A DNA stretch of 64,000 bases from assembly GCF_037042905.1 (NCBI RefSeq), contig NC_087254.1, positions 16,539,103-16,603,102 on the forward strand, given 5' to 3'. Position numbers and translations under genes: made by a program. This stretch comes from Lytechinus pictus (Eukaryota; Echinodermata; Echinoidea; Temnopleuroida; Toxopneustidae). Position 1 is the first letter of the stretch. Each line of letters starts with the position of its first letter. Below the pieces are notes generated by a model, which saw only the letters and a program-made list of their open reading frames with translations, had not been told where the DNA came from and did not search any database. Shown in pieces: positions 56,580 to 64,000 of this stretch.

Positions 56580-57687
56580 AAGTGAACTTGACTATGGGCT
56601 AATGATATCATGTCCCCATTTTTCTTTCTCTTATGCCATTACATGAAATCACAATTATTTCATATTCAATAATGATTATCTAAAACGAAAACAATATAAA
56701 GCAGTAGTCGATTGGAGGACAAAATTAGAATACAAAATACAAAATGAACAAGTTGGGTATATCATCATCTTGATCAGTGCATGATAATGCAGAACTATTT
56801 CACCAAAATAATGCAAAAGTTTAAAATTTTTATAACGTTATTTCTTGGTGGATTTTAATGAAATATAAGTGTTTTGTTTGTCTGATTTTAATATTTTTTG
56901 TTCAAATCATATTATTTTTCATTCATATCAATATTTCATTTATTGTTCATAAAAGGAAATTCGTCTTATTTACATGCATGTCGTGCAAAAAACATAATAA
57001 AATTGTATAAATTCATGGACATGTAACAAAACAATCTACATTTGATAAATGCCAATAAACATATGCACAATCTTTATATTTACACCAGTATTTTTAAATA
57101 ACAGAAGGCATTATAGGTAAGAGTTCTATTGCAATGGTAGATTTGAAAAGTAATAAAGAAATGCGTTATTAGATTGAATTATTTATAATGAAAATAGTAA
57201 ACATGCCCCACCATACAAAAACTTTTCACGGAGTTCCTATATCGTATAAGGTTTAGATTATGATATCATCAATTTGGATTTGCAAATTCAGTCATTATAA
57301 TTTCTCTAGTTTCAGCAAAGGTTATCATACTTATGTATATAGGTATATCGAATGGAGGACATATTCTGGCGATGTCAATTACGAGGCTATTCAAACATTT
57401 ATAAACCTTGATAATTACAAGTTCAGATATTTGTAAAGACCAATTAATATACAGTGAAACGCCAACGACATTGAATCGCTGTTTTTTGGAAAGTAAAAAA
57501 AAAGCAAAACGGTAAACAAAAATGATATTAATTTCCAGACATCAGTTGCAGCTCGGTCGACCGGTACACTCATTGCTTTATAATTATATTACGTTCGATG
57601 CTTATATTGCCTTAGGTTTTAATCTACACGTGCGCATAGTTAACTGATAAAAAAACCCAGAAATTTAAATTGACAAATTCTCTTACC
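56580..57687. other. AT-rich sequence with an old TTAA-element remnant
   Basis: 56580-56880 retains GGGCTAATGATATCATGTCC, TCTTATGCCATTACATGAAA and ACTATTTCACCAAAATAATG from the interior of the 27905-type element. 56880-57687 holds nothing recognised. Confidence 0.5.
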
Positions 57688-57738
57688 TGTCCATAGTCCG
57701 CCTGTAGCTGCATGTATCTTGCATTCTGAAATGTAGAC
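57688..57738 (-). CDS. possible short exon on the minus strand
   Basis: On the minus strand, TTTATTGTCTGCACTGTGCAG precedes a ~50-nt block that ends ATGGACAG|GTAAGAGAA, a consensus donor. A second AG inside would shorten it to 39 nt encoding NARYMQLQADYGQ. All three frames are open, so phase cannot be set. It could belong with the promoter-like block just to its right. Confidence 0.3.
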
Positions 57739-57796
57739 TGCACAGTGCAGACAATAAACATATAATGAGAAAAAAAGAATTTAATATCTGTAGTTT

Positions 57797-57940
57797 TTAT
57801 TCCTTTTCAAAGTTTTGTTTACAGGCGAGGGAGTCGTTCTTGACGCATACATGTATAAGCTTTAACATGCTCATTGCTTGTATATAATTATGTTGAACGA
57901 AAACACGTGCGAATGTCGCCCATTCATGAGCTGCCTCCAT
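57797..57940 (-). CDS. possible short N-terminal frame, minus strand
   Basis: The ATG at 57940 opens a 47-codon frame beginning MEAAHEWATFARVFVQHNYI. A donor-like GCCT|GTAAAC lies in it near 57824. It sits directly downstream (minus sense) of a CpG-containing, E2F/YY1-like block. No homology is recognised. Confidence 0.25.
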   Translation of the reverse strand: MEAAHEWATFARVFVQHNYIQAMSMLKLIHVCVKNDSLACKQNFEKE

Positions 57941-58060
57941 TATTCTGAGGAATTTATTCAGATTTTCCCGCCATTGTGCGCTCGTGTCGCCCCAGTGCGC
58001 ATTACGTAATCGCCAAGTTCACCTTTCAACGGCACCAACAAACTTGCAAGCCCTGTGAAT
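57941..58060 (-). promoter_or_regulatory. possible minus-strand promoter
   Basis: A CpG-rich island of ~100 bp within AT-rich DNA. On the minus strand it reads CACAATGGCGGGAAAATC, overlapping a YY1-like AATGGCGG and an E2F-like GGCGGGAAAA. Function is inferred from these words only. Confidence 0.3.
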
Positions 58061-58628
58061 AAAGGCCTGATTTGGAAAATTTACAGCTTTTAGTAAATTT
58101 ATGACAAACCATTCATATTTTAGTAGATGTCATATTATTCAATTCACTCTTTATGTTGCTTGCATCTGTATTTTTGCCAGATTTCAAACATAATAGTGGA
58201 AAACCGATAAATGTTAAATTACATATATGACATCTGGAAAAAAATGAGTATTTGAAGTGAAATTGGGTGTTGAATATGCAAATAATGTTTTTCATAAGAA
58301 ATAATTGTTTTCTGAAAATTATTTTTTACTGGCTTGTGGTTTATGTGGTAAAGAATGTGCGCGCTAAATTTCGGTGCAATCACACGAACGGCGGCCGAGA
58401 TCAGAAGGGGGGGGGGGGGGGCATCATGCCCCTCGTCATCAATACATCTTTAACAGCCCAGTCTTTTAGGGGGTTAGTCCAAGGTGCATTATTTAAGGTG
58501 CTTTATTTAAAATTGAACTGAATGAGCAGTGCCTCGATGAATCACGTACATGCTTGAAATTTTATTATAAACAATAACTCTAGTATCTGTCGCAATTGCA
58601 AAAACAGTGCTCTCCGCTAGATGCTTGC
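58061..58628. other. AT-rich sequence with a G-run, no gene
   Basis: A G14 run lies at about 58407-58420. Short frames around it are not supported. Confidence 0.45.
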
Positions 58629-58855
58629 CGCCCTTTCACACGATAAGAAAACCGTAATTTGAATGATGATTCCAGTGAAAATTAAGGCTAATGACGAATA
58701 TTTAGCACGTGTGAAACCAAAATAGAACATGATTAGAATCACAGTCACGATTACAATTGCAATCATCATTACAATGGGCCTTTTCACACGTGAATCTTGA
58801 ATCATCATTGTATAAATGATGATTGCTATTGTAATCGTGACTGTGAATAGCGTTC
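58629..58855. mobile_element. palindromic MITE (CCCTTTCACACG family), two joined half copies
   Basis: GCCCTTTCACACGATAAG at the left. ATTAGAATCACAGTCACGATTAC is followed by GGGCCTTTTCACACGTGAATC and an inverted arm ending GTAATCGTGACTGTGAATAG. Same sequence family as 60063-60249, reversed in the left half. Confidence 0.7.
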
Positions 58856-58919
58856 AGTTATCAATCAAATGATCAATGACTATACCTCTCCCTCTAACTC
58901 TTCCTTCTTCTCCCTCTCT

Positions 58920-58932
58920 TTCTTTATTCCTC

Positions 58933-58989
<57 letters not shown>

Positions 58990-59040
58990 TCCCTCCTTTC
59001 TTCTTTAATTTCTTCCTTCCTTCCTCCCTCCCTCCCTTGG
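58920..59040. repeat. (CTTT)n microsatellite and CT-rich tail
   Basis: About 14 perfect CTTT units then CCTT/CCTCC repeats. The K/E/R and F/L/S frames here are artefacts. Confidence 0.97.
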
Positions 59041-59379
59041 TCCCGCTCCTGCTCTTTCTCTACTTTCTTTAAAAAAAAATAAATAACGCTACAAATTTTT
59101 CCATTCTTTGTTTTTATCATCGCTTTGATGAATATCAATAATTTAATTATATGCATACTTTCAAAAGAAAAATTGGTGCTTTGTGACAAGGTAATCATCA
59201 TTGAATGAATGTTTCTCTATACACACAGGAATTACATCATATATTGGCAGATAGTTTTAACTATACACATATGTTTTGGCATTTTGTATTACCTCTCCAT
59301 ACCAATCTCTAACATCTACAAATATAATAATTCCTATCATGATTCTCTCTCAAAGTATGAAGTTGCTATTACAAGGTAC

Positions 59380-59483
59380 TTTTCAGATTCTATAAAAATT
59401 TGTCTTTCTAAAATCTCTTTGGTGGCACTCTTTCGAACCACAAACCTGCAATATTCTGGCCAATCTGGCAGCCGTGCAACTGC
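59380..59483 (-). CDS. possible internal exon on the minus strand
   Basis: On the minus strand, CTACTGTCGTCTTCTACAG is a good acceptor. The following 104 nt are open and encode LPDWPEYCRFVVRKSATK and EILERQIFIESEK, an ordinary protein-like composition. The donor GAAAA|GTACCTT is weak and the opposite strand is also partly open. No family is recognised. Confidence 0.25.
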
Positions 59484-59647
59484 CTGTAGAAGACGACAGT
59501 AGTGTAGTAGACGAAATTTCAAGAGGTAAATGCCCAATATGTTCTTGATGACAAAAAGGATTTGAAATTGTAATAATTTTCATAATTCCATACTACTATG
59601 GTGCATTAAGCTCATAGGAAACTTGATTTTCAAGTTGTAATTTGATC

Positions 59648-59920
59648 AGGGCCCCATCTTACAAAGAGTTACGATTGATCCGATCAATCACAACTATGGA
59701 CGGCCAGCAACGTCAACATCTATTATGCATGTTTGTTCAAATTATTTCCAACTATCATGTATATTCAGACATTCATTGTTTTCTTGAAAATGCCCTGTGC
59801 TTCTCTTTGAATACAAAGGACATTGTGCAAATTTTTTGTTGAAAAAATTATGACATTGATGGATTTCCATAGAGGTACGATTGATCGGATCAATCGTAAC
59901 TCTTTGTAAGACGGGGCCCT
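59648..59920. mobile_element. palindromic element with GATTGATCCGATCAATC arms
   Basis: AGGGCCCCATCTTACAAAGA and TCTTTGTAAGACGGGGCCCT are inverted ends. Each arm contains GTTACGATTGATC and GGATCAATC. A separate arm fragment lies at 29517-29592. Confidence 0.85.
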
Positions 59921-59940
59921 GGTATACCACTAGGTGACAC

Positions 59941-60329
59941 GACATTTGCTCCTGCGACATTTGCTCCGATCTTAATATCTCAGAAGGCATAGGGGTAGAG
60001 TTAAGATTGTAATAAAAGTTTTTGATTTAGAGCTATGTAGAGATAAGGATTAGTGTATATTTAGGGCCTATTCACACATGAATCTTGAATCATCATTGTA
60101 ATGGTGATTGCTATTGTAATCGTGACTGTGATTAGCGATCATGATTCTAATCATGTTCTAGTTTGGTTTCACAAGTGCTAAATATTCGTCACTAGCCTTA
60201 TTTTTCACTGGCATCATCATTCAAATAAAAAAAAAATTGTGAAAGGGTGGTTAGTTTCGGAGGCTAGGTTTCATGTTTGGCATGACGTGCATATTTTCCA
60301 TAGGAGCAATTGTTACCAGAGCAAATGTC
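59941..60329. mobile_element. TIR element, GACATTTGCTC ends, with a nested MITE
   Basis: GACATTTGCTC (twice, 59941 and 59957) at the left and GAGCAAATGTC at the right. A fragment of the family lies at 50108-50240. Interrupted by 60063-60249. Confidence 0.72.
60063..60249. mobile_element. nested MITE (TTCACAC ... GTGAAAGGG)
   Basis: GGGCCTATTCACACATGAAT at the left, ATTGTGAAAGGGTGG at the right, with ATTGTAATCGTGACTGTGAT and CTAAATATTCGTCACTAGCC inside. Same family as 58629-58855. Confidence 0.75.
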
Positions 60330-60446
60330 ATGGAACCATGTCAATATGACAGTCGAGTAATAGTTCAATCGACCTGATTTGTTATGGTGCGTATGAAGTG
60401 CTTAATATAATTATTTTAGGAAAAGAAGTATTCACTCTTAATTCGG

Positions 60447-60892
60447 TGGATTCACAATATGGTGCCCCATCTATCGGTTGCAGTGAACAGGCCAAATTTC
60501 TAACTTCTGGGTTGACATCGTGCGCAGGCAGCGCAGTGCTCGTGTAATGTGATTGTGATGCTTCAAAAATGAAAACGACTGTGATGCTTCAAAAATGAAA
60601 ACCATATGGCAAGAATAAAGAATTCACCAAAAATGGTCTAAATTTCGCAAAGAAATATGCGGGCAAATTTCTCTCTCATCTCCTGGACCCTAGTGAACAG
60701 CATATCTGGTCGAGCCGCGTCGGCCAGCGCTGAATAATCGCATGCATGCACTTTAGTACTGGGGCGTGCCCATAGTATACATCTCTATGGGCGTGCCACA
60801 GATGACCTTTTCCCATGAGGCACTGCAAATTTTAGCCTGTCTCGGCTGCAAGCGATAGATGGTGCACTGTATTGTGAATCCATCAAATTCCA
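60447..60892. mobile_element. ~446-bp TIR element, TGGATTCACAATA ends
   Basis: TGGATTCACAATATGGTGCC and GGTGCACTGTATTGTGAATC plus CA are inverted; CATCTATCGGTTGCAG and CTGCAAGCGATAGATG extend the match to about 37 bp with a few mismatches. A tandem GACTGTGATGCTTCAAAAAT pair is inside. Confidence 0.83.
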
Positions 60893-61257
60893 TTTCATTT
60901 CGTGATAAAATCAGCCATCACAATTATAACCGTCATTATATTGTATAAATGATGAGGTAATATTGATTGTATTTACAAGAAAATACTAAATGTGTTAAGA
61001 AGAGTTTAAAGGTGTTGTTTTTGTACTACACGTGCATCAAATATTAATTTTGTTCATTTCTTACACTCTTTATCATTCCCTTCTATCATTTCCTTAGTTC
61101 ACTTTGTACCATGTCTATTTAGTCACTCAAACAACTTAAATAGTTTCTTGAAGTTCATACAAAAACCAGATTAAATTCAAATGATCTCTTAATCTACAGA
61201 TACTCTGAACCACGTTACATCTATGCAATAGAAAAATAAATGAATTTGCTCTCAGGC
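60893..61257. other. AT-rich sequence, nothing recognised
   Basis: No open frame, splice pair or repeat is supported. Confidence 0.5.
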
Positions 61258-61261
61258 TTAA

Positions 61262-61758
61262 AGGGAAAGTTCACCCTGACAAAAAAGTTTATTGTAAAAA
61301 TAGCAGAAAAATAATAAAGAATATTGCCAAAGGTTTGAGAAAAATCCATCAAAGAATAAAAAAAGTCATTAGAATTTTAATTATTAGATTTGTAACGTCA
61401 TATGTGAGCAGCTTTCCTACATTTCGGATGGTAAAAATCAATGAAATGTCATTTTCTAAAAAAATTGATTTTTTTTTTACTCTACCTCCAGTATAACAAA
61501 ATACAAATCATTTTACACAAATTCCGAAAAAGAAAACAAAAACAAGTCATCACAAACCATTTAAAAAAGTGAAATTTATGCATTTTATATTACATTACTT
61601 ATGGGGCAGCTGCTCATTCATGACGTCACATATCCAAACTTAAAATTCTAATAACTTTCTTAATCTTTAATGGATTTTAACTAAACCTTCATCAGTAATT
61701 TTTATCATTATTCAGCTATTTTTTACATCAAACTTTTTCGTCAGGGTGAACTTCCTCT
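61262..61758. mobile_element. TTAA-flanked TIR element, GGGAAAGTTCACCCTGAC family
   Basis: TTAA at 61258-61261 and 61759-61762 flank AGGGAAAGTTCACCCTGAC and GTCAGGGTGAACTTCCTCT. The arms are partly complementary (TTAGAATTTTAATTATTAGA versus TTAAAATTCTAATAACTTTC). Same family as 42775-43120. Confidence 0.87.
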
Positions 61759-61762
61759 TTAA

Positions 61763-63061
61763 ATGTAAAAATCTGTACTGTATAGCACTGTAAACAAACA
61801 TAAATGAAAAAAAAAACACTGAATATCCATGCAGATAGTACAGGAAGCCAGTTTTCATAGATTTTGATATCAAACATCAATGCATGTTTTGCATATAATG
61901 TCAATACCTGAAATTCCCTTTTTGACGGGTGCAATAAAAAAGACTATTGCCCACTAACGACTGTAAGGGTGAATAATCATTACTATTACATATAAATCAA
62001 GAACTTGGTGCTCTGAAACCCCCCCCCCCCATTTGCTTTATTATTTAGATATTTCTGAACGTAGGAAACATGAGATAGGTATCTTATAACATACAAAGTT
62101 ATAATCAATCTTAAAATCAATTGCATCATTTTAATGTACAGTTTTCCATGAATTTATGACTGATACTAAATATAATTGATTGTATTTTCTCTGCTACAAG
62201 AGGTTGCCTTTAAAAAAAAAATACCTTGTAATGGTTAAACTTACAGACATTTATTCAAACTTTCTAAAACTTTTCGCTGAAATAAACCCCATATTCTTTT
62301 GGGAGGTTACAAAATACCTTAAAATTAGACTCACATTCCCTTATACATGTATTAAACGTCCTTACAAATTAAACAACGTCAATATACATGTAGAGGTAAT
62401 ACTGAAAATACAAAATAAGTGCAGCTTTGTACAAGCTACCAAGTAGAAACAACTGTAATTGCTTAAGAAATCTTTGATTGCAATAAAGGATTAAACGAAA
62501 GAAAATACTTTCTTGGTCCAGAAAATCATAGAAAGACAAGTGACAGATTAGATTTACAGGATTGTGAAGCAATATGTATACAGAAATGACAAAGCTTAAA
62601 TAGTCATTTCTTTTATTTTTTGTACAATTTGAAAGGATTTCGACAAGTGTCAACATTGTTAAATTTTTGCAATTTATCAACCACTTGGGCCAGATTACGA
62701 TAAAATCCTCAAGAACACGCACATAAAATTTCTCTGATTTTTAATATCTTAATAGAGAATCAAATACACATTTAAACATCTTAATTTTCAAATTTACAAT
62801 TGCTGATTTGTAAGATTATTTATTGAATAACTTAACAACACACACCGAGATTTTAAAGTACTGTTTATTCTTCTTCAAGATTATTTTTTCTTCTTTTACA
62901 TTACATTCCGTTGAGTCTTCAATGTGAAAAAGATAATCATTCAATCAATTCTTATTCTCATAGATTGATTAATTGATAAAAATTTACATTTCTTTTTTTT
63001 TTTTACATTGGCAAGAGGGAATCTGAACTGCACTACAGAGTTTAATACAAAAAGCTAAATG
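61763..63061. other. AT-rich sequence, no supported gene
   Basis: Frames of 88 and 117 codons near 62180-62722 overlap each other on opposite strands and have Leu/Ile/Lys-rich composition without domains. A C10 run lies at about 62018-62028. Confidence 0.45.
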
Positions 63062-63102
63062 AGTTGCCATGGAAACTGGAATATTCTGTTTCCATGGCAA
63101 CT
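63062..63102. repeat. perfect 15-bp-arm hairpin with RFX X-box-like arms
   Basis: AGTTGCCATGGAAAC and GTTTCCATGGCAACT are perfect inverted repeats around an 11-bp loop. Each arm is close to the RFX X-box GTNRCC-AT-RGYAAC, with one mismatch. Confidence 0.8.
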
Positions 63103-63524
63103 TATAGAATGGGAAAACTCTCCAAACACAACAGAGTACTTATGATGGAACAAATAGCAAATGAAATATTTTTTATCTGGAAAAAATGACTAGCAACTAA
63201 TGGCTAAGATAAATATGGAATCACTATGAAGTAACATGACAAATATTCATCATGAAAAAAAAAATCATATTCAGAACCTTCAAATAAACACATTGTGACA
63301 TTCTCTTCATTTAACATGTCAGCATGTTATACATAATTGCACTTGGATCATTCATAAAGACATCTACTAGATATAATTTACTGTTTCTATGTTCATTAAC
63401 ATCAAAGAACTAGAAATTATTGAATTAATTTTGATCAACAGCAAAGAAACAGATTTTTTAAAATTTGAATATTGATTCACATCACAATTTCAGAAATAAC
63501 TTCCAAGCAGCTCAATCAACATTT

Positions 63525-63956
63525 AAGGCTATCGCACACCTTACAACCCAACTGGTCTGCAACTGATTGAAGGGAAATGTGATGTCATAGCTTTTGTTCA
63601 GCTTGAATGTTGCAGACCGGTTAGAGACAAATCCCAAGGAAAATCATAAAGGATTTAACATACTCAGTCCTTACAACTGGATTGCAAGCTTAATCCAACT
63701 TCCAGCCAATCAAACAGCAGAGTCGCACTTAAATACTGATGCATACATGATATGCAACGCGCATACGCAGTAGTACGCTTCATTATCTCAGGTGATATGG
63801 CAAAAAGCAAAAAGTGCATGCATGAGTCGCAGATTAGCATAGTCAGATTGCAAGGTGTGCGGTGTTGAGGATTATGACTACCTTACGATTTATCCCCCCT
63901 CACTCAGTCGCAGATCAGTCATAGATCAGTCAGGTCGTAAGGTGTGCGGTGGCCTT
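63525..63956. mobile_element. TIR element, GGCCACCGCACACCTTAC family, copy 2
   Basis: AAGGCTATCGCACACCTTAC at the left; GTCGTAAGGTGTGCGGTGGC plus CTT at the right. Longer than the copy at 33379-33651. The interior has CAGTCGCAGATCAGTC repeats near the right end. Confidence 0.85.
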
Positions 63957-64000
63957 TATGCATATTTTTCTTCAAAATAGGTATTGCCTGATGAACACAT

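Overview
The window looks like metazoan, AT-rich, intron- and repeat-dense nuclear DNA. It is most likely from an echinoderm, probably a sea urchin. That inference rests on tRNA-derived SINEs with (ATT)n tails, CR1/L2-like LINE ends, many short palindromic elements and polymorphic-looking microsatellites; no species marker is present. There are no bacterial or viral genes. Almost every long open frame is a by-product of simple repeats or palindromes, and the real coding signal is in short exons.

Two coding loci are supported. (1) A + strand gene enters from the left or starts near 3.1 kb and ends at 10,230. Five exons (3090-3230, 8177-8284, 8902-8949, 9375-9474, 9880-10230) have consensus splice sites and keep one open frame through every junction. 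They give 248 residues ending in a Pro/Ser/Arg-rich, probably disordered tail; I do not recognise the family. (2) A + strand SNW1 (SKIP)-derived locus at 19.9-23.9 kb consists of two exons. The second is split by a palindromic MITE and shifted out of frame just before the conserved FDQRLFN-SK motif. It is best read as an unprocessed pseudogene or decaying duplicate. Weaker exon or promoter-like signals lie at 16.5-17.5 kb, 57.7-58.0 kb (minus) and 59.4 kb (minus).

Layout: 0-2 kb, a diverged ~170-bp tandem array with a SINE inside it; 2-10 kb, gene 1, whose introns hold SINE pieces, a near-perfect 634-bp foldback and a TIR element carrying perfect DR1 nuclear-receptor motifs; 10-17 kb, sparse sequence with nested MITEs and a dead LINE; 17.7-19.9 kb, a TTAA-flanked element stuffed with smaller repeats beside the SNW1-like exon; 20.2-22.6 kb, a second DR1 element and another TIR element; 22.6-23.5 kb, (GAT)n; 24.1-29.3 kb, a 420-bp palindrome and two ~1.9-kb TTAA-flanked foldback elements, one hit by a third TTAA element (with the matching empty site preserved in its neighbour); 29.5-45 kb, scattered SINE, LINE and MITE material and simple repeats; 45.9-50.1 kb, a ~195-bp tandem array split by an 8-bp-TSD (hAT-like) insertion; 50.9-53 kb, a 2.1-kb TIR element; 53-56.6 kb, an array built around CTCGCGCTTCGCGCTCG, a GA tract, a minisatellite and a LINE remnant; 57-64 kb, low-copy sequence with several TIR elements.

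The organising theme is nested non-autonomous transposons. Several insertions can be dated relative to each other directly from the sequence.
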